Part shown: piece by piece, positions 18,675 through 29,865 of the stretch
How positions within the stretch are numbered: the stretch's first letter is position 1
Layout of the letters: each line of letters starts with the position of its first letter
Source: Seminavis robusta
Lineage: Eukaryota; Bacillariophyta; Bacillariophyceae; Naviculales; Naviculaceae
Length of the DNA: 31,983 bases
NCBI GenBank assembly: GCA_903772945.1
Contig: CAICTM010001309.1
Coordinates: 1-31,983 of the forward strand
Direction of reading: 5' to 3'
Notes under the pieces: model-generated
Told to the model about the DNA's origin: nothing
The model's database searches: none
The model's input: only the letters and a program-made list of their open reading frames with translations
Made by a program: the position numbers and the translations under genes

Positions 18675-21600
18675 ATGTTGTTTCCTCAACCCTCTTCCAG
18701 CCTAAGCATTGCTTTGCTGATCTCCTCCCTCTTGCCATGGTTTGGTCTTGTTGGGGCTTCCCTTGTTCCTTGCAATCAAACTGAGGAATGTGAGGCTACT
18801 TTGGGAACGGGATCCATGTGTGGGGAGGGTGGGCTTTGTACTAATACCTTCTACAACGGAGGCTGCCTCAAGAGCGTCCTACCTGATTGGAACAAGACCA
18901 GGATCTGTAACTCCCAGGACCCTCCTGAAGCCGAAGCCCTTGGTTACTGCATCCAGTCCCCCATGGGCTACACGGAGGTTCGTTTGGCAGCCAGAACCTG
19001 GGAATCCGCTAACCTTATGGCATGGATTTTGCAGATCGTTCTGTCTGAAATGCTGGACATTCCTACTTCGATTGAAACTGGTTTGCCTGAAGTAAACATG
19101 AATTTCTATGATGCCCAGTCGGGCAATGAGTTCTGGAAGGCTGTGGCATCCCCTGACTTGGTCGAAATGAGTTTCTCTGCTCAAGTTGGGGACTGTGTGC
19201 AAAGTACTCATGATCCCAACAACTATCAAGGTTGTTTCCATGTCTACCCAGAACTCTGGCCCGATGATCTTTCAAAGAAGCTGGAATTTGAGGGGGTAGA
19301 ACCATTCCAAGACAATGGATTGATGGGTGAGAATGCCATGTTTATGCCAAAGTTTGCTCTTGAGCAGCATCCTTCTCTTGGTACATACATTGGCTTGCGC
19401 GGACAGAAGAACCGGCGCAAAATTGCTGAGACCTTCAAGAGACCAACAAGGTGGGCACAGTACTGCAGGGAGGTATCCTTGACAAGCTGTGCTGAATCAG
19501 ATCCTATAGCACAACGAGCCCCAGAGACTGAAGAGGAAGAGATCAGCTTCTTTGTGGAGGGGTTGTACAGTGGCCACTTCCGTCACACTGAAGAGAGTAA
19601 CTGTGACAAGTATCCCGCCAGTTGCACAGGCCACTATGTAGATTTTGGTTGTGAATGGCCATCATATTCACAGCAGCAGGCACATCACTTGGATATCGCA
19701 TTTGCCTTTGAGGGGCCAGAAGCCAATGGAGGCTATCCACACCAAGAAGCAGTCCAAATCTGGGCTGCTGCCAACGCCACGAAGTCACCTGTAGCGATGT
19801 ATTGGTGGAACCCTGAACCATTGCCTGAACTGTACATTGGGACCGATGCAGAATTCACAAGGATCCTATTTCCAGCACCAACACAGGAGTGTGTGGACCA
19901 TCGTGTTGATCACCACTTGCTATGCGAACCTGAAGCCACTATTGAGGAAAAGATGGGGGATCCAATGGGTGTCTGTGACACTTATCCTCGAGCCCTCAAA
20001 ATCGGCATGAGCACTGGTTTGGTCTTAATCTCAGAAGACCCAAGTGTCGATGAAGAGTTCTGGAGTCCAGCTCATGAGGTGGCTTCAAGTTTTAGGGTGG
20101 ACAACCTCCAAATGGACCAAATATTTAAATATTGGCATCAACGCAGCAGCGATCCAGGAAACTTTGACCCAAGGGCTGGAGTCTGTCAATGGGTTGGTGA
20201 GAACTTGGAACTCCTTCAAGCCTTCATCCCTGCATCCCATCCAAGAGTGGTCAAGGAAGTTGATACCCATGGGGAGTCACTCTTCAAGGCTGCATTGGCG
20301 ATTGCTATCATGGCAGCAGTGTTGGTCTCTGTCTCCATAGCCATCACTTTCACCAAGAGGAAGACAAAGGTAATCTATTATGCCCAGTCTGAGTTTCTGT
20401 TTCTGATTCAAGTTGGAATGCTTCTTGCCGTTGGCAGTGCTGTTACATGGTCTTTGAGCCCTTCTAGCGTCACATGTGGTTTGACCATTTGGTTGACAAA
20501 TATTGGATATGTCCTTCAGCTGGTTCCTTTGTGGATCCGTATATCTGCTATCAACCAGCTGGCTGCCTCTGGAAAGCAAATGCAGCGAGTCCGCTTGAAC
20601 ATCTGGAAGTTATATGCCGTTGTAGCAGCGGCGGCCTCTCTTGTGGCTGTGTTCCTGCTTGTCTGGACTTTGGTGGATCCGCCACAGGAACAGTTTCAGT
20701 ACAAGCTGACTGATCTTGTCACGCCAGCAGGAGACACAGTTGTTCAGGCCTTTGACTACTGCGGATCTGAGAATGACTTTTGGTATTTTGTTCAAATGGG
20801 CTGGAAGGGGGCTGTCTTGATTCCGGCATGCCTGATTGCGTTTCTGACATTGCGGGTGAAGGAAGATTTGAATGATACAAGGAGTCTTGCTGTGATGCTG
20901 TTCATCCGAATCTTCTTTCTCATTGCCAGTCTCTGCGCAGGGCTACTGATGCAGGAGGCAAATGCAGCGTCTGACTTGATGGGATGCTGGAGCCTTCTGA
21001 TCAGTCTTGACACCATTCTCTCATTGGCAGTGTATATATTACCAAAGTTCTGGGACAGTGGGGAGAATCTTGAGGCCGAACCACTGCCAGATGTATTCGT
21101 CCACACCACTGTGGCTCTTCTTGATATCACAGGTTTCACTGCCTGGAGTTCTGTTAGAGAGCCTGTTCAGGTATTCCAGGTGAGTGTTGCCGTGAGTTCC
21201 ATAACACGATACCTGGTCTGATTCTTGGACTAACCCAATTTCAACCATTTGTAGCTCCTCGAACAGCTCTTCCAAAACTTTGATCAGATTGCTCAAGAAA
21301 ATGGGGTGTACAAAGTTGAAACTGTCAGGGAATCTTATGGTTTGTAGTTTTTGGAGCATGACTCGTATATCGATGCCATTTCTGATTATTCTGACCATCA
21401 TTTTCATTGTGCAGTTGCAGCAACAGGAATTCCGAAGCCCCAGTCAGATCATGCTGTTCTCATGGCTAGGTTTGTTGGGCAGTGCATGAAGAAGATGCCC
21501 AAGTATTTGAGAAAACTTGAGATTCAGTTTGGGCCAGACACCTCAGACATGTCCCTTCGAGCAGGTCTACACAGGTTTGTTCTTGTCAACTTCTCCGGGT

Positions 21601-23763
21601 TTTATTAAGATGCTATCTGACTTTTCTTGCTCATTTGCTCAACACACAGTGGTCCAGTCACTGGAGGATTCCTGAAGGGCAAAGGCAGCCGCTTCCAGCT
21701 GTTTGGTGACACTGTGTCTACTGCCTTCCTAATCCAAAGATACAGTGTATCTGGAAGAATTCACTTGTCAGAAGAAACAGCTGCTTTGCTGGTGAAGGCC
21801 GGGAGGAAACCATGGGTCATGGAGCGAGAAGACATGGTTAACACTGTTGAAAAGGGAGAGCTCAAGACCTACTGGCTGATCAAAGGTGGGCAGTTCTCTG
21901 GTTTGGATTATCAAGACTGCAGTGTCTTTGCTGCATCAAGCGTTGCTGGCAGTAGTGACGCAGATGGCGAAGAAGAGCTTGAGTCCCTTCAGCGATGGAT
22001 TGAGTGGAATGTGGAAGTATTTAAAGGGATCCTCAAACAAATTTTAGCCAGAAGAGCAGCATTGCTGCGGGGATCCAGTGAGCTCTTTAGTAAAGCTTCT
22101 ACAGACATCAGTGCTGGGTCTACAATGCCACTTGAAGAAGTGAAAGAGATTATTGAGTTACCCAAGTTTGACCGGAAAGCTGCTCGCCGTCAACGTGAGA
22201 ATGATGATGTAGAAGTCCCAGAGGACGTTGTTCAACAGCTCAGATTGTTCATCACTGAGGTTGCTGATCTGTACAACAATGACAACCCTTTTCACAACTT
22301 TGGTGAGAGATTCATTTTCTGGAATGCTTGATTCTCATGTATGGTCTTATTGCTCACTCTGTTGTTTTGCTGTCATCACCATGCAGCTCATGCTAGCTAT
22401 GTTGTCATGGCAATGACGAAGTACCTCAACCGAATCATTGCTGCTACTGAGGTTGACTTGGGTGACAATGAGGAGCGGTTTAGGAGTAGTGTCCAGGCAG
22501 CTCTGCATGTAAGTTTTGCTTTTTGCCTTCTTGGATATATTGAAGCTGTGTGCAAAGACCTTACCTCCCTTGATTTCCAAATCCAAGGACCATACTTATG
22601 GGATTGCATCAGATCCCCTTACGCACTTTGCTTGTTTGTTCTCAGCGCTCATTCATGATGGTATGTGTTTACGGCGGACTAGCACTGACTCAATGAGCCC
22701 AACTGACATCACCCTTGATTACTCTTTCAGCCGACCATCCTGGAGTCCCAAACGATCAGCTTGTGAAGGTTAGTCATGTTGAATATCCATGTCAGTTGTT
22801 TCTGGTTGGTTTCTAGACATAGACATTCCTGACTGATTGCCTGCTTGCCTGCTTTACCTCACACAGGAAAATGAGACTGCAGCGCGAAGGTACCAAAATC
22901 GCTCTGTTGCTGAGCAGAAGTCCTTTGACATGGGAATAGATTTGCTCAATGAGGATCGATTTGAGGCACTCAGGGCTACAATCTGTGTCAGTCCTCGGGA
23001 AGTGAGCCGATTTCGAGCACTGGTTGTGAACAGTGTCATGGCCACCGATCTGGGTGACAAAGAGCTCAAGGCACTCAGAAATGGCCGATGGGAGAAGGCT
23101 TTTTCCAATTTTGGTTCAGACTCCAGCACAACTGAAACTTTTTCTGGTGATGAGGAAAAGCAAAGTCCAGTCCCCAAGACTCTAGAAGCTGTCAACAGGA
23201 AGGCCACCATTGTTGTGAGTTTCTTTGTTGTGGATGATCTGGCCTCATGTCCAGAAGCCTATAGTCATGTTGTCTAACCTGTGCTTCTTGTGGTAGATTG
23301 AGCACTTGATCCAGGCTGCTGATGTTGCACACATGTCCCAGCATTGGATGATTTACAGAAAGTGGAATGAGCGGCTCTTCCGAGAGATCTACAAGGCTTA
23401 CCGAGAGGGCCGTGCAGAAAACAGCCCAGCGGACGGCTGGTACAAGGGTGAAATTGGATTCTTTGACTTCTACAGTAAGTTCTATTCTTGTCGTCCCTTG
23501 GGATCCTCTTGGCTTACCCTTTGTTGTCTCACTATGATTGTTTGTTTGTGCCTATTGCAGTCATTCCTCTATCCCAGAAGTTGAGTGATTGTGGTGTCTT
23601 TGGTCCCACTAGTGCAGAGAATCTCAACTACGCTAGAAACAACCGCAACATGTGGGTCAAGGAAGGAGAGGCCATTACAGCAGAGATGCTGGCCAAGGTG
23701 GAACGGGAATACATGGAAGACGAGCCATTGTTGGCTGGCGAGGTAATGGGGGAGATTCCTTAA
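18675..23763 (+). CDS. Receptor copy 2: ectodomain - 7TM class C GPCR-like - class III cyclase - PDEase_I fusion
   Basis: Ten exons mirror copy 1: 18675-21179, 21255-21339, 21415-21574, 21650-22302, 22387-22508, 22588-22660, 22731-22768, 22867-23214, 23297-23474 and 23561-23763. They total 4365 nt and encode 1454 residues. The domain order is identical: signal peptide, glycosylated Cys-rich ectodomain, seven helices, cyclase domain and phosphodiesterase domain. Cyclase site: Asp817 and Glu857 are kept, while Arg860-Glu861, Ser940 and Leu944 replace the usual Gly-Asp, Asn and Arg, as in copy 1. The PDE metal ligands His1132/His1136, His1198-Asp1199 and Asp1337 are intact. Ectodomain residues of about 150-185 differ strongly from copy 1, including a net two-codon deletion, whereas the membrane and cyclase exons are nearly identical. 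The C-terminal tail after AEMLAKVE also differs. An upstream in-frame ATG (18630) would add 15 residues before the signal peptide; I prefer 18675 because it matches copy 1 and lies just after a probable leader intron. Confidence 0.93.
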
Positions 23764-25478
23764 AATCTCTAAGACGGGATCAGCTTAGGGAAGATTCTCT
23801 CTGTCGTGAGGGAGGTTATCCTGCTCCCAACAACCCGCACGCACACTCTACATAATTTGTTACATAGGCACTTTTACCATTCTACGCAAAGTTGGATGTA
23901 GCTAGCTAGTGCGTCTTAGTTGATTCTCATGTTGAATGCCATTTGAAAGGATGCCTACAAAATTGAACCAAAGCGTGATCCGACCGTGGCCTCCCAACCA
24001 AAGAAAACGGTTTGCGTTGGACCTCATGATTCACTGTTTGCAAAGGAGACGTGCTCGTTGTCGCCAATTGTCATGGGGCTCGACTCGAGAGCATACGCAG
24101 TGGTGGATCCTTCCAGGCAGCAACCCGATCGACAAGGTAGCGTACTCAGAGGTTGGGCCACGAGAAAACACAGGGTCGCCAACGGCATAGCTGGCTCATC
24201 TTGTGTAGCCCGATTGCCTTGATGCCTATGACGCCTTATAAGGTATATGTTGGCCATCAAACCATTGGCGGGCCGTCACCCCATAGCCTCTATCGCATCT
24301 ATCTATAGAGGGATCGGGGGTTTCTGAATGTAGCAGCAGCGTGAGAGTCTGTGCTTGCGTTTCGGGGCCACATCAGAAAATTGATGACACTGGACGCTTT
24401 TGTCGTTGGAAGAAGCAGATCCATCCAGAGCCTCATCACTGTGTACATACGTGCTTTGTTCCAAGCATTCATTCCGTAACAGTACGAACCATTGCCATCA
24501 CTATACGAGGACGCGGCTTCCATGCTAGCTAGCTAACAACTACTGGTTACTGCAGTCGGCAACTGAAAGGAGGCTTGGTTCTGCCTGGTACCGCCCGCAC
24601 TGTACGTAGCAGAAAGCTCTGATATCTCATGTCTGGATCAATCCATGGAACGCAGCTTCTTCCAAAGGCATGTTGACGATTATATCCATGCGTCCATCTC
24701 ATCCATGGCTGAAACTGACAGACACCCCCACTTGAATTCATAAAGGGTGGTGCCAAGTTACGCGCTGTTTGCTTTTAAAACAAGGCACGTTTAGTTCTTG
24801 CTCTCGATCGAGCCAGTGTCTTGAATTCCAATTCCCAAAAGCACTGCATCTTATCAATTGTATCAATGGCGTTTTCTGGGTTGCCTTGCTGGGTATCGAT
24901 GGCATTAGTCCATGGCCACATTCCAAATCCGCGATTGGCTTGAGGTATCGCCGTTCACTTTTCTGGTTGGATTTTAAAAGTGAGTTGATGCATGACATTG
25001 GTCCGGAGGACTTTTTTGTGGCGTAATCGTCTCGGATTACAGAGCTGCTTGCGCCATTGCCTGATTGGAGTTTATGAGTAACAGTCTTCGACATGCCTAG
25101 CTAGTAGCTGGTAGCTAGAGATAGCAAGAATAAGAGGGATGGATCGACGACAGCAGGATCGATCCTTGCCGTCTGCACTTCCCTTTTACAGATTTCGAAC
25201 CAAGAAGCGTGCGCGTGTGTCCTTCAAGTTCTCCTCCTTCTAAAAGGCTTATGTTTCCTAGTAGTGCTCCGAAACTTACTTGTTTCTGTTGAAGAAGAAT
25301 ATTCTGGACGCTTTCCGTGACGTCCGGTGGATTCCTAACCCTAGTTCAAAATCTTTGATCTTTTGGATAGAAGATACCGGTAGAAGGCACGCCAAAGAAG
25401 GATCTGTTCGAGCAGAGAGGAGATCGACAAAAGAGGTGGGATCGAGACAGGACAGCACTGCGTACTGTATATACATAT
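23764..25478. other. Intergenic spacer
   Basis: No gene is supported in these 1.7 kb. Short frames on both strands lack domains. Features seen are GTAGCTAGCTAG near 23899, CTCGACTCGAG near 24078, GCTAGCTAGCTA near 24525 and CTAGCTAGTAGCTGGTAGCTAG near 25098. The first 50 bases or so still resemble the region after the stop codon of receptor copy 1 (GAGATTCCT...AGCTTAGG), marking the right edge of the duplication. Confidence 0.6.
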
Positions 25479-26501
25479 ATGATGGCAGACCAACAGGAAC
25501 AGAATGACGAAGAGAGCAACCGGATACGCTTGTATCGTCAGCAAATGATCAAGGCTATTGCGGAGGGTTTGGCCGATAGTAGTGCCAGTAGCAGATTCTT
25601 CTCCCATTTCGATACCCTTCCCGTGGCCCACCGAATTGCCTCCTTTTTGCCACTGCCAACAACTTTCTTGCAATCGCAGCTGTGTCAGTTTGTGGGTGGT
25701 ACTATTAATAATAGCACTACCTGTACTAGTAGTAGCGATGCAGAACGCTACGCCCGCGAACTACTACGCGTGGGTCTCTGGCTAGGGACTCTGGAACACT
25801 GCGTCCAAATGGAAGGAGGAAGTTTCTGGCATCGTTATGCACCTCGCAAGCCGTGGCTACAAAAACGAGATCGCTGTGAGACGGTATGGGAATTCACTCC
25901 TGTGCTACATGCCGGTGTTCATTTGCGAATCACCATGGACGACAACAAGGATCATCTTCTGACCAACACGGAAAGTAGTAGTGGTGATGACTGTGTGCTT
26001 GTCAACCTGATTCTGGAAGACGAGCTGAAAGCGGGACATTTCATTTGTCTACGAGAATGGCTCAATGGGCTCTTCAATAGTAATAAGATCCACTGTCAGA
26101 AGAACGACAGTGGTCCAGCGGTCCAAGCCATTCTCCAAATTGAAAGTTTCTCGGCCGACCACGTCCATCTGCGCGTCGTGGCTAATCCCTACAATGGCGA
26201 CTGCGGATTCCAGAACCATCCAGCCTTCATGGTATTCTACCAACAGGGATGGTATTGTCAGAATCTGGAGTCCATGTTGTTGGACACGACGACAAACAAC
26301 ACGGACGAGGTGGACTGGCTGCGTCAAAGCTGGGAAATGTACGTCCAACCAATCTCTCCGTGGACCAAACTCAAGACATGTAATGATGGAGACAGCTGTA
26401 TCAGCGAGTACTACCAGTTCTGGAAGCAGCTGACCGACCAACCGGTAGACTTTTCGGTTCTTCCCGAGATTACGGGTAGAGATAGGGGATCTCAAGTCTA
26501 A
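25479..26501 (+). CDS. Hypothetical protein of 340 residues
   Basis: I do not recognise this protein. It is a single-exon frame beginning with two consecutive ATGs; the second has the better context (A at -3, G at +4). The product is soluble-looking, mildly acidic and Trp/His/Cys-containing, with no signal peptide or membrane helix. A helical N-terminal region (about 14-55) is followed by an Asn/Ser/Thr-rich linker (75-87) and then a longer folded-looking region with alternating hydrophobic stretches (90-320), including GGSFWHRYAPRKPWLQKRD (113-131) and NPYNGDCGFQNHPAFMVFY in the C-terminal half. The composition and the long open frame argue for a real gene. It could be a lineage-specific diatom protein. 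Confidence 0.7.
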   Translation: MMADQQEQNDEESNRIRLYRQQMIKAIAEGLADSSASSRFFSHFDTLPVAHRIASFLPLPTTFLQSQLCQFVGGTINNSTTCTSSSDAERYARELLRVGLWLGTLEHCVQMEGGSFWHRYAPRKPWLQKRDRCETVWEFTPVLHAGVHLRITMDDNKDHLLTNTESSSGDDCVLVNLILEDELKAGHFICLREWLNGLFNSNKIHCQKNDSGPAVQAILQIESFSADHVHLRVVANPYNGDCGFQNHPAFMVFYQQGWYCQNLESMLLDTTTNNTDEVDWLRQSWEMYVQPISPWTKLKTCNDGDSCISEYYQFWKQLTDQPVDFSVLPEITGRDRGSQV

Positions 26502-27140
26502 CGTTCATTCACGAAGACGTTGCTGCCCGGTCGGAGAGGATTTGTGTCAGCCCAAATGGAAGCAATCGTCACAACGACTGGGTCCCGTGGCACCAGCGCT
26601 AGGTAATGACGAGAATTCTCCTTCAATCGACAACTCAGGGTGTAAAATAGTCAATTTGAACGCACCCACAGTCCTCTAGCTAGAATGCATCGAAACGCAT
26701 GTCGAACGCTTTCTATATATCTGCATGCAACGGCGCAAACATGCCAGGATTCGTATGATTCAATCTTTGCGACTCGAGTCCCACTGACAACCAACGCACA
26801 GCGAAAGGATCACAACAATCGGTGTTGACTGCGGAGACAGCCCACAAATCAGTCGAGGACAACTTTTGCAGAAAAAAGGCACCAGCTTGAAGGGAGGAGC
26901 AATAGCCACAGAGAGATCGAAAGGTGAGCCGATGGCATCGATTGCCTGACTTGTTCGCCTACCGTGGCTGCCTTTCTGACCCAACGTTTCTCCGCTCGTT
27001 GATACGAACGGATCTTGTGCAGGGATTGAAAAGGTATGCCCAAATGATTGATACATGCTCTTTTTCAGCAGCAACTGACCCAACACGTCTGTCGTCCACT
27101 CGCGCTGCTTTCTGTCATACCTTTGTTGGAAGATTAGAAA
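26502..27140. other. Intergenic spacer upstream of the first U-box gene
   Basis: No gene is supported. The long leftward frame that enters from 27737 is the antisense shadow of the U-box gene. The segment contains a possible donor/acceptor set (GTGAGCC near 26923, TTGTGCAG near 27021), so a leader intron for the U-box gene cannot be excluded. Confidence 0.5.
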
Positions 27141-27926
27141 ATGGCAAGCAACAGGGATCAACGCCTTCGAGCCAAGCGCCAGAAGAAATCCCTTGCGGAT
27201 GATTTGATCTGTCCCATCAGTTTGGAATTGCCATGGGAACCAGTCATGGCCGAGGATGCACGCATTTATGACAGGTCCTTCATTGAGGAACACTTCAACA
27301 CCCACACAGGGGACCTCAAGTCTCCCATGACCCAGCAAAAGATGGGCACGAAGCTCTTGCCAGCCATCCAGACTCGTAACCACATTGAGGCATTGATTGA
27401 GGCAGGTGCCATTGATGGAGATCTGGCTGCCAAGTGGAAGGAAAAGGTGAACCAGGCGAAGCAGATGGACACACTGGTGAAAAAGGCAGAAGCAGGTGAT
27501 ATGGATGCTATGTACGGAGTAGGACACAGGTATTATAATGGTGTGCATGGTGTCAAGAAAGATGAAAAGAAAGCATGTGAATGGTTCAAGAGAGCTCGCA
27601 GTGCAGGGTGTGTCAAAGGCACAGCAATGATGGCATGGTGCTATTTGGGTGGTTGGGGTGCACCCAAGCAGCAATCCCTTGGCCTCATCCACTTGACCAA
27701 TGCTGCAAGCCAAGGATCCAATGTTGCAGCATATCACCTGGGAATGGCATTTGCCAATGGAACGTTTGACTTGAGAGTGGATATAGCAGAGGCAATCTAC
27801 TGGTTAGTGAAGGCCATTGGGGACTGTCCCCATGACCACTTGTCAGATTCTGCAAAGAAGGAAGCTGGGAAAGAGCTTCGCGACCTCATCGATCACAGCC
27901 TCAGGGCAATGATCGAAACGTCCTAA
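27141..27926 (+). CDS. U-box / Sel1-repeat protein (probable E3 ubiquitin ligase)
   Basis: This single-exon gene encodes 261 residues. After a basic N-terminus, residues of about 18-90 form a U-box (DDLICPISLELPWEPVM, then a YDRSFIEEHF helix, then SPMTQQKMGTKLLPAI and NHIEALIE). The U-box is a zinc-free RING-like fold that recruits ubiquitin-conjugating enzymes. About three Sel1-type helical repeats follow (roughly 120-155, 156-192 and 193-228), recognised by A-A-Y/W-LG--Y--G patterns such as DAMYGVGHRYYNG and ACEWFKRARSAG. Sel1 repeats usually bind partner proteins, so substrate targeting is likely. The ATG follows a purine-rich leader (AGAAAATGG). The frameshifted gene 670 bp downstream is a paralogue, pointing to local duplication. 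Substrates cannot be inferred. Confidence 0.88.
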   Translation: MASNRDQRLRAKRQKKSLADDLICPISLELPWEPVMAEDARIYDRSFIEEHFNTHTGDLKSPMTQQKMGTKLLPAIQTRNHIEALIEAGAIDGDLAAKWKEKVNQAKQMDTLVKKAEAGDMDAMYGVGHRYYNGVHGVKKDEKKACEWFKRARSAGCVKGTAMMAWCYLGGWGAPKQQSLGLIHLTNAASQGSNVAAYHLGMAFANGTFDLRVDIAEAIYWLVKAIGDCPHDHLSDSAKKEAGKELRDLIDHSLRAMIETS

Positions 27927-28598
27927 TCTGCCCTTGTGATAGAGCATACCGATTATGCCCAACAAAAAAGGAAATGAAATGCAGTATTTCAGTTGCATGA
28001 ATATAGGCAACCAAGCAATTCTACTATGGTAGCCATGAATCCCAACTCTTTGACCTGGGTTCCAGAAATCAATCCCAATCTGAAAAGTATGCATGATCAT
28101 TGCTTTTTCGTTATAGATATCGCTTTGATCTGTGGATTGCTCTTTGCTTTTGTTTCGGCACTAGTACTGGTACTAGGATGGCAAAGCGTTGACGGTGCTC
28201 GTGTCGCCTATCCTATATGGCGCCGGAAAGAACCATTCGCGGCGGCCTCTCAGAAGGAAGAAAGACTGCAGCACTTCCTTGCAAGACCATAGCCAAAAAA
28301 TGGTCACATCAAATAACCAAATCATACCATTGCATCGGTTGCGACGGACGTTCACAACAACGAAACAAACATCCTTCTCCTGCATGGTTGGATTTGCGTG
28401 TGCCAATGACAGACACGGCTAGCTGGGCTTGGAGGGCAGCTCTCCCTTGGAATTCCAAAGAAGCCTTTTAACTCTAAGCATCTGCTTTCCACGACCGTTG
28501 CCACGGCGTGAAAGATCCAGTTTTCGTCTCTCGACAGAGCTTCTCTCATTTTCCAGCCATCACCCGACACGTTGCGACGATAACTGTAGGATTTTACC
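27927..28598. other. Intergenic spacer between the two U-box genes
   Basis: No certain gene. A weak candidate for a small membrane protein lies at 28026-28292. The spacer also contains CACTAGTACTGGTACTAGG (about 28159-28177), a motif of the type found in other spacers here. Confidence 0.5.
28026..28292 (+). CDS. Possible small single-pass membrane protein
   Basis: An 88-codon frame starts at an ATG (longer only through a TTG). It contains one strong hydrophobic segment, roughly CFFVIDIALICGLLFAFVSA and onward, followed by a basic tail. No family is recognised. Part of the hydrophobic stretch is encoded by the spacer-like ACTAGTACTGGTACTAG palindromic sequence, so it may be a chance frame. 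Confidence 0.2.
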   Translation: MVAMNPNSLTWVPEINPNLKSMHDHCFFVIDIALICGLLFAFVSALVLVLGWQSVDGARVAYPIWRRKEPFAAASQKEERLQHFLARP

Positions 28599-29467
28599 AT
28601 GACGGCGAACACCAACGAAGCCGCTGTGACCGAGTCTATTACCAGTCCTGACGCTGAAGAGCAGGAAGAGGAGACAGAAGAAGAGGAAGCCAAGACGGAT
28701 GGAGAAGAAACTGAACAAGGCGACGAGACGCAACAATCTGCCAAGACCAAGTCATTTGCAGATGATTTGATCTGTCCCATCAGCCATGAGTTGCCATGGG
28801 AACCTGTCACAGCTATGGATGGACGTGTCTATGAACACAAGTGTATCAAGGCTTACATGGAGCGGCATCACCCGTCACCCGTCAACCCATGGGCCGAACA
28901 CTATTGCCAGCCATCCAGCACCGCAACATCATTGAAACGGCAATTGAGAAGGGTGAGATCCCTGAAGATCTGCCCAAAGAATGGAACAAAAGGGTCCAGC
29001 AAAAGAATAAGATGGAGAAAATGGTGAAGAAGGCCGAAGATGGTGATGCACAAGCGATGTATGACGTAGCCATCAATTATGTACGGGGCACTGCTGCGGT
29101 TGAGCAAGACCTCAAATTATCCTTCCAATGGGTCGAGAAAGCACATTGTGCAGGGAGTGTGATTGCAACAGCAGTAATGGGTCACTATTATCTGGCAGGT
29201 TTGGGTGTCCGTAAATGTCTTATCAGAGGCATCATGTTTCTCACCATGGCAGCAGGCCACGGTTCAGACTGGGCAGCACACGTTTTGGGAATGGTACTTG
29301 CCAGAGGCAACTACGGAGTGGTTGTGGATAAATCAGTTGCCCTATTTTGGCTCAAGAAGGCTCTTGGCAAATGTGCTCATAAGAATATGTCAGATAGTCA
29401 GAAGAAGGAATGTGAGGAGCTGCTGAATGAGCTCAAAGCCAATGATAGCAGCTCCAGCACTCCCTAG
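28599..29467 (+). pseudogene. U-box / Sel1-repeat gene disrupted by a 7-bp repeat frameshift
   Basis: The first frame (28599-29027) encodes an acidic Glu-rich leader (residues 1-50), then the U-box start FADDLICPISHELPWEPV and YEHKCIKAYMERHH. The family-typical continuation (SPVTRQPMGRTLLPAIQ, then Sel1 repeats such as QAMYDVAINYVRG and AAHVLGMVLARGNYG) lies in another frame and runs to TAG at 29465-29467. The switch occurs exactly at TCACCCG repeated twice (28868-28881) plus TCA. A third 7-bp unit would bring the two halves into one frame, so loss of one unit by slippage is the simplest cause. The rest is undamaged, so this may be a very young null allele, a polymorphism or a sequencing error. 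If the gene is broken, translation stops at 29027 after a truncated U-box. It is related to the intact neighbour upstream but has the extra acidic leader. Confidence 0.8.
28868..28884 (+). repeat. TCACCCG tandem repeat (two units plus TCA) at the frameshift point
   Basis: The two exact 7-bp units are followed by the first three bases of a third. Because 7 is 3n+1, gain or loss of a unit changes the reading frame of the surrounding U-box gene. Confidence 0.9.
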
Positions 29468-29687
29468 CTAGCTACCACAGGTAGATTGACGATCGATTCT
29501 CTGCGGTGAATAGATACAATAAAATATCTAGGTAGTAGTAAACTGATGAAATCTTAGACACTAATAACCTCGTTCTCGTGGGATGCCAATATTGTAGCGC
29601 GGCCACTCTTACTTACGTACCGTACTCATCAGAGGTGTGGTGTGGAGACCTAAGCTAAGACGGCACAAAAAGATCCATGATTCGTAT

Positions 29688-29865
29688 TTCAGCTTTGTGG
29701 TTAGACTACCCTGCATGGTTGGTTGACTGATTCCATTAGATCTATTTCAACATGTTGGATCTAATATCAATTCCAGCTTTGTGGCTCGACCTTCCTGGTG
29801 GATTTGAGGCTGGGCCTGGTGGATCTGATAACTATGGTGCTTCAGCTTCGTGGCTCGTCCGGTTG
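29688..29865 (+). repeat. Loose tandem repeats built on (T/C)CAGCTT(T/C)GTGG
   Basis: The core occurs at about 29690, 29773 and 29842, each time followed by TTAGAC, CTCGAC or CTCGTC and a TGG-TTGA or GGTTGA-like segment. Spacing is irregular (about 83 and 69 bp). It could be a decayed minisatellite. Confidence 0.35.

Noticed and set aside
18194..18784. Rightward open frame of 196 codons overlapping the start of receptor copy 2
   Set aside because: It overlaps the signal-peptide coding region in another frame and crosses the probable leader intron; no domain is visible.
20274..21179. Idea that the tandem receptors include one pseudogene
   Set aside because: Both copies splice to complete frames of 1455 and 1454 residues with matching exon lengths, so neither shows a break.
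26760..27737. Leftward open frame of 325 codons overlapping the first U-box gene
   Set aside because: It is antisense to an intact U-box/Sel1 gene; its product is a Cys/His/Leu mixture with no domain and is explained as a shadow frame.
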